NCBI GenBank assembly: GCA_934162665.1
Contig: CAKPJN010000001.1
Location: forward strand, 1-64,000
DNA: 64,000 bases
Reading direction: 5' to 3'
Origin: an uncultured Bacilli bacterium
GTDB lineage: Bacteria > Bacillota_I > Bacilli_A > RF39 > UBA660
The position numbers and the translations under genes were made by a program. How positions within the stretch are numbered: the first letter of the stretch is position 1; the number at the start of each line of letters is the position of its first letter. The notes beneath the pieces were generated by a model that saw only the letters and a list, made by a program, of their open reading frames with translations, was not told the origin of the DNA and made no database searches. Shown one piece after another: positions 1 through 9,029 of this stretch.

Positions 1-1425
1 AAAGTTGGATTATCTGGAGCAATTAAAGCAGGACATATTCCAGCAAGAGCACCACTAGGTTATAAACATGTAGATAGATTATTAGTACCAGATCCACTAA
101 CTAAAGATATTATTATAAGAATATTTAATTTATATTTTGAAGGTTGTACTTATGTTAAAATAGCAAAAATTTATAATGATGAAAAAGTACTAGGTAAAAT
201 TAATTGGAGAGATACAACTATTTTAAAAATCATATCTAACGAGATTTATAAAGGAGATTATGTATCTGGTAAAAGAAGCGGTAATTCAGTTTATTATGAA
301 AATGTAGTAGAACCATTAGTAAGCAAAGAACTTTGGGAAAATTGCCAAGTGCAAAAGAAAAAGAATTCAAGAAATTATATGAGAACTCAAACTTATCTTT
401 TCTTACAAAAATTAAAATGTCCTAAATGTGGAAGAATTCTTGCAGGTGGAGCAACTCATAAAGTAAAAAATGATAAATGGTATTTCTATTATAGATGTGA
501 AGATTGTAAAAATAATATTAAAGAGAATAAAATTGAAGAAGCAATAATGCATATTTTAAATGATGTATTTGAATATGATTCAGTTGTTAATGAATTCTTT
601 TTACCAGTACTTAAAAATAAATTAGAAAATCCTAAGGATGAATTAGAAGAAGAAATTAAGAAACTAAATAATAAAAAGAAAAGATTAAAAGAAGGATTTG
701 TTAATGAATTATTTACAATAGAAGAATTTAAAGATGAAACCGAAAAATTAGATAACTTAATCAAAGATTTAGAAAAAAAGATTATATCTAATCAACAAGC
801 AGAACAATTAAACTTTACTATTGATGACATATTACTTAAAAGAGATATGGACTTCATTAATAAAGTAAAACTTCCTATATCTTATTATGCTTTTAATGAA
901 AACTGGGACTTACTTGATAGAGAAACTAAAGCAGATATTGTTATGAGATATATTGATGATGTTGATCTTGAAATGAAAGATAGTAGTTATGAAATAAAAC
1001 AAATTAATTTTAGAAGTACATTTTATAGCGATTTTGAAGAATTATATAAGCAAGGTTATATTGATAAGAAAAGACCACTTACTTATAACTTTAATGGTAT
1101 ATGTACTGATACGATTGTTAGATATAGTGAGTATTTGCCTATAAAAGATGTGTTGCAACATCTATGTAGATTAAATGAATATTACGAAGTAAATTTTTAT
1201 AAAGGAACACTATATAAAGAAACAGAAAAATTAGATATGTTCCCACTTCAAAAAAATGAAGTACCTATTAGGATATTTCCATTACAAGAAAATAATAATG
1301 GCGATAAAGATTATGTATCAATGGGAATGCTTGTAACAAAGAATAATCCAAATGATATAAAAGTTAATATTAGGGATGTGTTTGAAACAATACCAGATAA
1401 TGTTAATGAAGAAGATTTTTGTTAA
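1..1425 (+). CDS. Large serine recombinase, C-terminal part (5' end outside window)
   Basis: The frame is open from base 1, so the N-terminal catalytic resolvase domain lies before the window. What remains is the recombinase domain (roughly the first 115 residues, with the family-like stretch HIPARAPLGYKH), then a zinc ribbon (CPKCGRIL ... YYRCEDC) and a Lys/Glu-rich coiled coil near residues 205-270. This is the usual order in large serine integrases, which integrate and excise mobile elements by site-specific recombination. An ATG at 349 is only an internal methionine, because the conserved domain runs through it. An oriT-like region and a MobV relaxase follow, so I infer an integrative mobilizable element. 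The attachment sites were not identified. Confidence 0.88.
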   Translation, partial: KVGLSGAIKAGHIPARAPLGYKHVDRLLVPDPLTKDIIIRIFNLYFEGCTYVKIAKIYNDEKVLGKINWRDTTILKIISNEIYKGDYVSGKRSGNSVYYENVVEPLVSKELWENCQVQKKKNSRNYMRTQTYLFLQKLKCPKCGRILAGGATHKVKNDKWYFYYRCEDCKNNIKENKIEEAIMHILNDVFEYDSVVNEFFLPVLKNKLENPKDELEEEIKKLNNKKKRLKEGFVNELFTIEEFKDETEKLDNLIKDLEKKIISNQQAEQLNFTIDDILLKRDMDFINKVKLPISYYAFNENWDLLDRETKADIVMRYIDDVDLEMKDSSYEIKQINFRSTFYSDFEELYKQGYIDKKRPLTYNFNGICTDTIVRYSEYLPIKDVLQHLCRLNEYYEVNFYKGTLYKETEKLDMFPLQKNEVPIRIFPLQENNNGDKDYVSMGMLVTKNNPNDIKVNIRDVFETIPDNVNEEDFC

Positions 1426-1599
1426 CTTTTTATCTTTAAAAAGTTATAACAAAATTATGAAATAATTGTTTACAAAGTTTGCAATTACTTGAATAATTTT
1501 CAAAGATAAAATAATAAGCAGTGCTTACTATTTTATCAAAAGTCTTATACAGTTTTATTTCATTGCGAAGTTTTGAAATATTATGAAATAAGACAGGTG

Positions 1600-1680
1600 G
1601 ATTCTAAGGTTGCCTAAACCTTAGTCCCCAGATTTCGATGCATGCGTCAAAATCTATAGGGGGTTAGAGATTTTGACAGA
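1600..1680 (+). other. oriT-like inverted-repeat region before the relaxase gene
   Basis: The gap 1426-1738 between recombinase and relaxase holds two nested inverted repeats. The first is CTAAGGTT (1604-1611) with AACCTTAG (1617-1624). The second is a perfect 10-bp pair, GTCAAAATCT (1646-1655) with AGATTTTGAC (1668-1677), with a G-rich loop. MobV-type relaxases nick at hairpin-containing origins just upstream of their own gene, so this is the likely origin of transfer. The nick site cannot be placed by eye. The relaxase ribosome binding site (AAGGGGG) lies at the end of the gap. Confidence 0.5.
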
Positions 1681-1738
1681 GCAAAATTACCTTACTATAA
1701 ATAGTAGGACTCTATTCTAATCAAGGGGGTATGAAAAT

Positions 1739-3082
1739 ATGGAAGAATTATCTTATTCGTTACATTTGAGTAATGATAAAAATAAATCAAAGAAAGCAAA
1801 AAGAAGTGTAAAAAATACTGAAACTGGAACTACTTCTCTATCTAATAATGCAATACAAAATCGTCAGCAATTATCAAAAGTTGATAAACATAATTTAAGA
1901 AAATATGATGATGATAAAGAATTAATTTGTACGATTAAAGGTACTTTTTCTATTGTAGAAGATACCAAAAATTTGTATTTAGAATTGTTTGAAGATGCAA
2001 AAATTAAATATAATGAAAAACAAAATAGAAATGATAGAAAGATAGAAAATTATTTTAATCATATCTCAAATGATAACAAAAGAGATCTTGCTTGTGAGAT
2101 TATTATTGAACTTGGAGATATGGACTTTTGGGCAGATAAAGATGATAAATTTAAAAAGAAAATGATAGAAGTTTTTAAAGAACAAATCATAGATTTAGAA
2201 GAAGTTGTGCCTAACTTTAAAATAGCAAATGCTACTATCCATTTTGATGAATCTAGTCCACATTTACATATCGTTGGTGTACCTTTCAAGGATGGAATGA
2301 AAAATGGTATGTCTAAACAAGTTGGTAAATCTGATGTTTTCAATAAAATAAGTCTAAGGAAAATTCAAGACAAAATGAGAGTATATTGTATTAATTCGTT
2401 CAATAGAATTTATAACCTTAACTACACTCTTAAAATAAAAGAAGAAGGAAGAAATGTTGATATTAATGTTGCGAATATGAATGAATATAAAAAGTTCAAA
2501 CGAGAGCAAGAAAAATACAAAAAACAACTTAAAGAATTAAATAGTAAAGCAGATGATTTACAAAATAAATCTAATGAGATTAATAGTATTATTGATAATT
2601 TAAAACCTACTATTATGAATAAAAATAACTATTCTATTTCTAATGAAGATATAGATAAAATCAAAAAGTATATAGAGCAAACTAATGACACCACTTCCAA
2701 TTTAAGAGATGTTAATGATATAAATATTGTTCTTAAAAAATACGAAGATGATTTAAGAGAACATTCTAACGAAGTTAGGAATTTGAAAAAGAAAATTAAA
2801 ACTCGTGATGATAGAATTGAAGAATTAGAATATGACTTAAATGATGCCAATAACACTATTGATGAATTAGAAGATAAAGTATCAGAATTACAAAATGTAG
2901 TTGATTACTTTAAAGAATTATGGAAAAAATTTATAGAATTTTTACAAAACAAATTCTTCTCTACTAATAAGTATGACGATTTCATAAATGACTTATATGA
3001 TGAAGATATGCTTGATAATAATGATATTGAAATTATTCAAAATAATAAAAATGATGATAAAAGTAATGATTTTGAAAGATAA
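1739..3082 (+). CDS. MobV-family relaxase (Mob/Pre plasmid recombination enzyme)
   Basis: Relaxase of the Mob_Pre/MobV family, which nicks oriT and pilots single-stranded DNA during conjugative mobilization. The metal-binding motif HFDESSPHLH lies at about residues 168-177, and the upstream fold includes acidic strands typical of the family. The C-terminal half (about 250-400) is a long charged coiled coil, then a short acidic tail. The protein has 447 residues, a normal MobV length. The start follows AAGGGGG with good spacing. A Lys/Ser/Asn-rich N-terminal extension of about 45 residues precedes the catalytic domain. It sits between the serine recombinase and an unknown cargo gene and needs a conjugation channel in trans, since none is visible here. 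Confidence 0.88.
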   Translation: MEELSYSLHLSNDKNKSKKAKRSVKNTETGTTSLSNNAIQNRQQLSKVDKHNLRKYDDDKELICTIKGTFSIVEDTKNLYLELFEDAKIKYNEKQNRNDRKIENYFNHISNDNKRDLACEIIIELGDMDFWADKDDKFKKKMIEVFKEQIIDLEEVVPNFKIANATIHFDESSPHLHIVGVPFKDGMKNGMSKQVGKSDVFNKISLRKIQDKMRVYCINSFNRIYNLNYTLKIKEEGRNVDINVANMNEYKKFKREQEKYKKQLKELNSKADDLQNKSNEINSIIDNLKPTIMNKNNYSISNEDIDKIKKYIEQTNDTTSNLRDVNDINIVLKKYEDDLREHSNEVRNLKKKIKTRDDRIEELEYDLNDANNTIDELEDKVSELQNVVDYFKELWKKFIEFLQNKFFSTNKYDDFINDLYDEDMLDNNDIEIIQNNKNDDKSNDFER

Positions 3083-3121
3083 ATATGTTAAAATAGTAGG
3101 TAATTAAGGGAGGTTTACTTT

Positions 3122-4507
3122 ATGGACATAAAAGAAGAATTAATAAAATTAAGAGAAAAAATAAAAGGTGCATTTACCAGTGAATCTGTTAAGGAATTAG
3201 AAACTATGGCAAAAAAGGAAGATCCACTAGGATATGGGGCATTAGATACTGCTATAGGTCGTTTAATAGAAAGTAAAAATGAGACAGAAGATGAAAATAA
3301 AGCTTTAAGAGAACAATTAGAAAAAATGTCTGAAAAAGACAGAATGAAATATTGGGCATCAAACTTTAGACATTTTAATGAGCAAACATCATCACCACAC
3401 GCTAAAGCACTTTCAGATCATTTTAAAAATTCTAGAATGATAATATTAGATGATAAGGTAGATGAATTTATTGACTGGTATACTGAAAATATGGTTAAAG
3501 ATCATTATACTGATATTGGTGAATATCATTTTCCTATAGAAATGAGAAATTTTATTGAAAAAATGGCAGTTTGGTATGAATTAAGGTATCCAGATTATGA
3601 AATAAATAGAATAATGCCTGGTTCATCCCAAGAACAAATTGATATAAATGAAGTTATGTTTGCAAATAATCAATATACAAATGATATATTAGATGAGGAT
3701 TCAGATATTAAAGATTTAGATTGGAATGAATTTTACAATACTAAAGCATTTATTAATTCATTACCATGGAGTGAAAGATATGTATTTTCAAGACCCAAAT
3801 ATCAAGATATTGTTTATTGGAATCGTGGGCAGGGTAGTGCACATTTACACTTAACTCGCAATGGCTTTGTTGAATGGTCTGAATATATGGATGTAATACC
3901 TGGAATAGCTAATGAAGACTTAGAAGGTAAAAATATAAAAGAAGTAGTTAGTATGTTAAAAGAAAAAGGTATAAAATTTCCAGAAAACAATGAATTTGAA
4001 AAAGCAATTAAAGATTACGATAATTGGATTTATCAAAAAGATGAAATGCTTAATTGCGTAATGTATAGAATCATTGAACGTGGTGGAAATAGAATTGGAC
4101 CTCGTAGGGCTTTTATATTTGCAAAAGAATTTGGTAGAAATATTGATATACCAATGGCATATGGTGTTGATAGATCTGATCCGGGTCTTAGATTATTTAT
4201 GAATGAATATATTAAAGCAGGTGGATCCAAAAATTTAGTTTGTTATATTGGATATGGTTCAAGAGCAAGTAAATATGAAAAACTTCCAACAATAACAATT
4301 CAAGAATTAATAATGACACAAAATAATAATGCTGCTACTTTTTATACACCAGAAGAAGATGAACTTCATCAAAGATTAGTCAATGCTTTATCTAATCGAA
4401 TAAACCAGGATGATTTATCAGAAGAACAAGAAAATCTAAAAAAAGAAGAAGTAAGGCAATTAAGATTACAAAGAAAATTAGAAAAAAGCAAACAAACTGG
4501 TAAATAA
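3122..4507 (+). CDS. Hypothetical protein of the mobile element
   Basis: I do not recognise this 461-residue soluble protein. It begins 40 bases after the relaxase, behind a good GGAGG site (around 3111), so both are probably cotranscribed. A charged helical N-terminus (1-80) is followed by a mixed alpha/beta body rich in aromatic residues, including YWNRGQGSAHLHLTRNGF near residue 238 and a GGNRIGPRRAF stretch near residue 321. It ends in a Lys/Gln-rich helix. There is no signal peptide and no membrane segment. The His-x-His in AHLHLT could be a metal site, but nothing else supports this. Its place next to the relaxase suggests an accessory or cargo role for the element. Confidence 0.7.
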   Translation: MDIKEELIKLREKIKGAFTSESVKELETMAKKEDPLGYGALDTAIGRLIESKNETEDENKALREQLEKMSEKDRMKYWASNFRHFNEQTSSPHAKALSDHFKNSRMIILDDKVDEFIDWYTENMVKDHYTDIGEYHFPIEMRNFIEKMAVWYELRYPDYEINRIMPGSSQEQIDINEVMFANNQYTNDILDEDSDIKDLDWNEFYNTKAFINSLPWSERYVFSRPKYQDIVYWNRGQGSAHLHLTRNGFVEWSEYMDVIPGIANEDLEGKNIKEVVSMLKEKGIKFPENNEFEKAIKDYDNWIYQKDEMLNCVMYRIIERGGNRIGPRRAFIFAKEFGRNIDIPMAYGVDRSDPGLRLFMNEYIKAGGSKNLVCYIGYGSRASKYEKLPTITIQELIMTQNNNAATFYTPEEDELHQRLVNALSNRINQDDLSEEQENLKKEEVRQLRLQRKLEKSKQTGK

Positions 4508-4567
4508 GTATTTAATTATTCAACAGTTTAGTTTATAATTATATTAAGAAATTGATATAAATATTAT

Positions 4568-4662
4568 ATTAATTACTTACTTTAGCGAAAAAAAGTTTGA
4601 AATAACTTTCTTACTCGCACCAGGTTGATATCAAACTCTGACTTTTGTGGTTGGAGTTTTAT
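4568..4662 (+). ncRNA. Candidate small RNA A (sRNA-like element upstream of the ATPase)
   Basis: Within the gap 4508-4805 there is an extended -10 (TG-A-TATAAA, 4553-4561) with a weak -35 (TTATAA, 4533-4538). It is followed by TTAATTACTTAC (4569-4580), a hairpin AAAGTT (4592-4597)/AACTTT (4604-4609), the linker CTTACTCGCACCA (ending 4622) and a hairpin AAACTC (4633-4638)/GAGTTT (4654-4659) running into T-rich sequence. The same order of parts occurs at 6042-6155. No reading frame with a ribosome site was seen on either strand. The role is unknown: sRNA, attenuator or attachment-site remnant are all possible. Confidence 0.4.
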
Positions 4663-4805
4663 TATAATATAAAAATATGGTGGAGTAATTATAGAAATTT
4701 AAATTGTTATGTCAATTCAGAAACATATAAAAAATCATTCCAGTACAGTGGAATAACTTTACAAAAAATGAATATAATAGTATAATGTAGATGAGGTGAT
4801 TTATA

Positions 4806-6005
4806 ATGCTTATTAGAGAAAAATATTTATCTAAAATTCGAAGTTTTTATCATACTGAATCATTAATAAAAATTATATATGGTATGAGAAGAAGTGGAAA
4901 ATCGGTTATTTTAAATCAAATAATGGATGAAATTATTAATTCTGGTGTTAATGAAGATAATATAATCTATATTAATTTTGAATCTTTAAAATATGATTTT
5001 ATAAAAGATGCTAAAGATTTATATAATTATATTGAATCATTAAAAAATAATAAAAATAAATATTATGTTTTCTTAGATGAAATTCAAAAAGTAGAGGAAT
5101 TTGAAAAGGGTATAAATTCACTAAGAATAACAAATGATTATAGTATTTTTATTACAGGTTCAAATAGCAGAATGACTTTACTTGAGTTATCAACAGATTT
5201 ATCGGGTAGATATGTTAGTTTTAGAATAAATCCTCTATCATTCAAAGAAATAGTTGAATTTACAAATACTAAAGAAAAAGACTATGAAAAATTATTATAT
5301 GATGTTTTCAAATGGGGTGGATTACCTCAAAGATTCTTATTTACTAATGATGAAGATAAAATCAGTTATTTATCAAGTGTATATGATTCAATTATTTTAA
5401 AGGATATTGTAGAAAGACTTGGAATCAAGAATATAGCATCATTTAATAAAGTACTACAATATATACTAGATACTGAAACAAGAGAATTCTCAAGAGATAA
5501 TGTTATTGAATATTTAAAAAAAGAATATCATGAAATAGCTAATGATACTTTATATAATTATTTAGAAGCATTTTCCACAACATTTATTATGAATAAAGTT
5601 TATAGATATGATGTACATGGAAAAAACGTTTTGAAAACATTAAATAAATATTATGCTAATGATTTAGGAATTAAACAAATCAAAACAAATAATGATGAGG
5701 TTAATTATTCAGTAGCTTTAGAAAATATTGTATATAATGATTTAATTGGAAAAGATTATAAAGTATTTATCGGTAAAACTAAAAAGGGTGAAATAGATTT
5801 TATAGCATCAAAGAATAACAAATTTAAATATATTCAAGTTTGTTTTGATTTGTCTGACGAGAGTACAAGAGTAAGGAAATTTAGTGCTTTTGATGATATA
5901 GAAGATGAAGAAAAATATATAATTACTTTATCTAAAGAAGATTATTCTGATAATAATGTTAGGCAAATAAATATTTTTGATTTTTTAATGAATGATGACT
6001 TTTAA
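4806..6005 (+). CDS. AAA-family ATP-binding protein with DUF4143 domain
   Basis: P-loop ATPase of the AAA_14/DUF4143 type, 399 residues. Walker A is GMRRSGKS (about 25-32), Walker B is VFLDEIQ (about 88-94), and ITGSNS follows as sensor 1. The C-terminal DUF4143 region carries KKGEIDFIASKNNKFKYIQV, which resembles the core of a PD-(D/E)XK nuclease fold. The family is common in gut bacteria and archaea, and its cellular role is not settled. The start follows GATGAGGTGA with good spacing. The gene stands alone, flanked by the two similar sRNA-like elements at 4568-4662 and 6042-6155, in an accessory stretch beside the mobile element. This suggests horizontal acquisition. Confidence 0.85.
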   Translation: MLIREKYLSKIRSFYHTESLIKIIYGMRRSGKSVILNQIMDEIINSGVNEDNIIYINFESLKYDFIKDAKDLYNYIESLKNNKNKYYVFLDEIQKVEEFEKGINSLRITNDYSIFITGSNSRMTLLELSTDLSGRYVSFRINPLSFKEIVEFTNTKEKDYEKLLYDVFKWGGLPQRFLFTNDEDKISYLSSVYDSIILKDIVERLGIKNIASFNKVLQYILDTETREFSRDNVIEYLKKEYHEIANDTLYNYLEAFSTTFIMNKVYRYDVHGKNVLKTLNKYYANDLGIKQIKTNNDEVNYSVALENIVYNDLIGKDYKVFIGKTKKGEIDFIASKNNKFKYIQVCFDLSDESTRVRKFSAFDDIEDEEKYIITLSKEDYSDNNVRQINIFDFLMNDDF

Positions 6006-6041
6006 CTTGATATATAATAATTTATAATTTAGAATAGTTAG

Positions 6042-6155
6042 TTAATTAATTACTTAATATCAGTTTGTTGCGTTAAAGCATTGTTAAACCTGCTCCTTAC
6101 TGGCACCAAAGTGATTTTATTCGAACTTTGTAAGTTCGTTTTTTTTTTTTTTTTT
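6042..6155 (+). ncRNA. Candidate small RNA B (sRNA-like element downstream of the ATPase)
   Basis: Promoter TTGATA (6007-6012), a 17-nt spacer and TAGAAT (6030-6035) are followed by TTAATTACTTA (6046-6056), a hairpin of CAGTTT (6061-6066) with AAACCTG (6086-6092), the linker CTTACTGGCACCA (ending 6108) and a strong terminator: CGAACTT (6122-6128)/AAGTTCG (6132-6138) with 17 consecutive T. The arrangement and two short motifs match element A at 4568-4662. No translated frame was seen. The function is unknown. Confidence 0.45.
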
Positions 6156-6188
6156 GAATAAAAGTATAATTAATAATTTTAATTTTAG

Positions 6189-6365
6189 GTGACCGATTAT
6201 TTTGCTAAGAAAAATGGATTGTTAGAAACAAATGTTGATAAGTATAATGAATTAATAGAGTCTATAAATTCTTCTATTAGTACTTATGAATGCATGAATG
6301 CTGATGATGAAAACTGTGAAAGTTTTGATAATACTGCTTCAAAATTATATAAAAAGACAATGTAG
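6189..6365 (+). pseudogene. Short remnant reading frame without a ribosome site
   Basis: After the poly-T terminator a 58-codon frame opens with GTG at 6189, directly after an in-frame TAG, and ends at TAG 6363-6365. It is hydrophilic, with the stretch NSSISTYECMNADDENCE. No Shine-Dalgarno sequence precedes it, so it is probably the 3' remnant of a lost gene, or noise. No family was recognised. Confidence 0.3.
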
Positions 6366-6431
6366 ATAAAGTAAATTAAAAATGTATTATAATTTGAAAT
6401 GTATCCAAAATAATTATATGGGAAGATATAT

Positions 6432-6635
6432 ATGAATAATAATATAGATATTGGAGATATGACTTCTAAGGAGATTGGAGATTTAATGTCTAAAACACTT
6501 ATTGAACGTGGAAAAGAAGTTGCTACACGTATGAATCCTAATATTGATTATGGAAATTTACCTTCAAGTGCGTTAACAACTTTTGGAAAACAGGCATTGT
6601 CTGATGAAAATGTTATTATAAGTAATAAAGATTAA
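6432..6635 (+). CDS. Small hypothetical protein
   Basis: 67-residue, polar, soluble protein starting with ATG behind GGGAAGA (6421-6427). It has no cysteines and no membrane segment, and I do not recognise it. The repeated acidic/Met pattern near the start (IGDMTSKEIGDLMSK) suggests amphipathic helices. A terminator follows directly at 6651-6680, so it is a single-gene unit at the border between the accessory region and the housekeeping glycosyltransferase. Confidence 0.5.
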   Translation: MNNNIDIGDMTSKEIGDLMSKTLIERGKEVATRMNPNIDYGNLPSSALTTFGKQALSDENVIISNKD

Positions 6636-6650
6636 CTTAAGTCATAAGAT

Positions 6651-6680
6651 AAATGTAAACATAACTTGTTTACATTTTTT
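6651..6680 (+). terminator. Rho-independent terminator
   Basis: AAATGTAAACA (6651-6661) pairs with TGTTTACATTT (6667-6677) and runs into a T tract. It ends the small gene at 6432-6635. Confidence 0.8.
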
Positions 6681-6789
6681 GTTTTTGTAGTAAAATTTGT
6701 CATGGTAAAAAGATAGATATTTAAGAAAAATAAAAATAAGTTTGTTTTTATTTCAATATAATAATATAATTAAATAGAGGTGTATATCT

Positions 6790-7794
6790 ATGAAAGTATT
6801 ACTTTATACTGAGAGTGAAAAGTTGATTTCTAATAGTGGTTTAGGAAAAGCTATAAAGCATCAAATGCGAGCTCTTGATAATGTTTCTATTCCTTATACT
6901 ACTGATCCTCATGATGATTATGATATTATTCATTTAAATTTTTATGGTCCTAGAAGTTATTTTTTAGCTAAGAAAGCAAAAAAGTTAGGAAAGAAAGTAG
7001 TATATCATGCTCATTCTACTGAGGAGGATTTTAAGAGCGGTTTTATATTTTGTCGTCAGGTTTCTCCATTATTTAAGAAATGGATAATTAAATGTTATAA
7101 TTTAGGTGATGTTATTATTACACCTACGCCATATGCAAAAAAATTGCTTGAAAGCTATGGGATTAAAAAAAGGATATATCCAATAAGTAATGGTATTGAA
7201 CTTAATTTGTTTAAGAAGGATATTAAGGCAGGTCAAAAGTTCAGAAAAAAATATGGTTATACTAAAAGTGATAAAGTTATTATAGGAATTGGTTTATATA
7301 TAGAGAGAAAGGGAATTGTAGACTTTGTAGAGTTAGCTAAATTAATGCCTGAATATAAATTTATTTGGTTTGGTCATAGTCCAGTTGCTGCTGCTACTAA
7401 ACCAGTAAGAGATGCAGTTAATACAAAACTTCCTAATTTAGTTTTTGCTGGTTATGTTCCACAAGAAGAAATAAAGAATGCGATGAATGGATGCGATATA
7501 TACTTATTTCCAACATTTGAAGAAACAGAGGGTATTCCAATTATAGAAGCTTGTGCATGTGGTGCAAATGCCATTGTTAGGGACATTCCAATTTTTGATG
7601 ATTGGCTAGAAGATGGAGTGAATGTTTATAAAGCAAAAGATGTGTCAGAATTTTATGATAAAATAAAAAAACTTATCAATAAAGAATTACCAGAACTTGG
7701 TGATAAAGCATATAAAGTTGCCTCAGATAGAGATATTAAAAAAATAGGTGATGAGTTAAAACGGGTTTATGAAGATGTAATGAAAATAAAATAA
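6790..7794 (+). CDS. Glycosyltransferase family 4, probable glycolipid synthase
   Basis: GT-B fold glycosyltransferase of 334 residues. The N-terminal acceptor domain has the HAHSTEEDF and TPTPYAKKLLESYG motifs. The C-terminal nucleotide-sugar domain has GLYIERKG and the EX7E signature FEETEGIPIIEA (near residue 243). The sequence pattern resembles the short alpha-glucosyl- or galactosyl-diacylglycerol synthases of streptococci and relatives, which act at the membrane surface, so glycolipid or lipoteichoic acid anchor synthesis is my inference. It has no membrane helix. The start follows AGAGGTG. It converges with rodA and shares a bidirectional terminator with it. Confidence 0.82.
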   Translation: MKVLLYTESEKLISNSGLGKAIKHQMRALDNVSIPYTTDPHDDYDIIHLNFYGPRSYFLAKKAKKLGKKVVYHAHSTEEDFKSGFIFCRQVSPLFKKWIIKCYNLGDVIITPTPYAKKLLESYGIKKRIYPISNGIELNLFKKDIKAGQKFRKKYGYTKSDKVIIGIGLYIERKGIVDFVELAKLMPEYKFIWFGHSPVAAATKPVRDAVNTKLPNLVFAGYVPQEEIKNAMNGCDIYLFPTFEETEGIPIIEACACGANAIVRDIPIFDDWLEDGVNVYKAKDVSEFYDKIKKLINKELPELGDKAYKVASDRDIKKIGDELKRVYEDVMKIK

Positions 7795-7821
7795 GCAAGT
7801 ATTAAACTTGTTTATTTTATT
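7790..7821. terminator. Bidirectional terminator between convergent genes
   Basis: AATAAGCAAGT (7790-7800) pairs with ACTTGTTTATT (7806-7816), flanked by A-rich and T-rich tracts on the two sides. It sits between the glycosyltransferase (+) and rodA (-) and overlaps the last codon of each. Confidence 0.7.
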
Positions 7822-8944
7822 TATATTTGTAGTGTCTTACTTTTTCCATAGATATGTTTAGTATTATACCAACTATCAACATATATGATAATAAAGATGA
7901 TCCTCCATAGCTTATAAATGGAAGTGTAATTCCAGTTATTGGAAGCAATCCTACAGTCATTGAAATATTTTGTATTTGCTGAAAAAGTAACATTCCAACA
8001 ATACCCGCAATTATATATTTATCAGTATCTAATATTTTTCTATTTGCTAATTTTATAATATTGATATCTAAATATATTATAACTCCTATTAGAAATAAAG
8101 CTCCGATATAACCAAAATTAGAAGCATATACAGCAAATATAAAGTCTGTTCCTGATTCGGGAAAATATATAGGAGTTTTATTAAATCCATGACCAAATAG
8201 ACCTGCTGATCCTATCGCTGATAAAGCATTTTCTAGTTGAAGGCCAGAGCCACTTTTCCAACTAAATATTCTGTCTAATCTATAAAATAAATTAGTTCCA
8301 AATAGTTTTATAAATAATTTTTGTTTTAAAAAGTACATGCCTAATATTAACCCTAATATAGATAATATAAAAATAAACGCTATTAAGAACCAACGTAGTC
8401 TAATTCCTGATGCAAACATCATACAAAAATAAATTATGAAATAAATTATAACTGCTCCTGTATCTGGTTCTAAAAAAGTTAATATAGATGGGATGAGTAC
8501 TACAATTAAAGTCTTTAAAATAAAAATAAATTCTTCCTTTATAGTTGGATTTTTAAAATCACTTCTAAAATTATGAATCATTGAAGCTAAGGTTAACATT
8601 AAAAATATTTTCATAAACTCACTAGGTTGAAAACTACCTATACCAGGTATTATATACCAACATTTACTGTTATTGATTGGTGTTCCAAAAAATAAAAGAC
8701 CAAGTAGGAGTAGATTCCCTATAATATAAAGTATCCAGGTGTGCTCATATAAATATTGGTTTTTAAGTTTTATTAATATCATTACTAATATGGCTCCAGT
8801 TATATACCATATTGTTTGTTTTAAGGCTAAGTTACCCATACTTTTTGAAATATAGGTAGATGCACTATAAATGGTTATAATACTTATGACTGCTAAAATA
8901 ATGATTGGTATTAAAATGTTTAAATTTAATTTATTTTTTGTCAT
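7817..8944 (-). CDS. rodA: Rod shape-determining protein RodA (SEDS glycosyltransferase)
   Basis: Integral membrane SEDS-family peptidoglycan polymerase, 375 residues with about ten hydrophobic segments. Family signatures seen are FQPSEFMKIFL, LEPDTGAVIIYF, the extracytoplasmic SGLQLENALSAIGSAGLFG, FPESGTDFIFAV and the C-terminal GITLPFISYGGSSLLSY. SEDS proteins polymerise lipid II together with a class B PBP. I assign RodA rather than FtsW because the loop reads IPGIGSFQPSEFMK and a clear FtsW is encoded at 37477. Its presence, with FtsW, MurF and Ddl, shows the cell makes a wall and probably elongates. It is a single gene on the minus strand with RBS AAGGAGA. Confidence 0.88.
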   Translation of the reverse strand: MTKNKLNLNILIPIIILAVISIITIYSASTYISKSMGNLALKQTIWYITGAILVMILIKLKNQYLYEHTWILYIIGNLLLLGLLFFGTPINNSKCWYIIPGIGSFQPSEFMKIFLMLTLASMIHNFRSDFKNPTIKEEFIFILKTLIVVLIPSILTFLEPDTGAVIIYFIIYFCMMFASGIRLRWFLIAFIFILSILGLILGMYFLKQKLFIKLFGTNLFYRLDRIFSWKSGSGLQLENALSAIGSAGLFGHGFNKTPIYFPESGTDFIFAVYASNFGYIGALFLIGVIIYLDINIIKLANRKILDTDKYIIAGIVGMLLFQQIQNISMTVGLLPITGITLPFISYGGSSLLSYMLIVGIILNISMEKVRHYKYK

Positions 8945-9029
8945 TTTCTATTCTCCTTATATATATTATACCAAAAATAAGAAATTTTTATTTTAAATTT
9001 CATAAAATATTATGGAGGAGTTAATTTTT

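Noticed and set aside
4617..4622. GCACCA in element A as an integrase attachment core
   Set aside because: A second copy at 6103 exists, but there is no flanking sequence evidence of integration at either. Kept as an open question only.
6139..6155. Long T run as a sign of assembly error
   Set aside because: It follows a proper stem and is consistent with a terminator, though its exact length could be inaccurate.
9012..9029. ATG at 9012 as start of the small gene
   Set aside because: It is part of the ribosome site (GGAGGAG) that serves ATG 9030.
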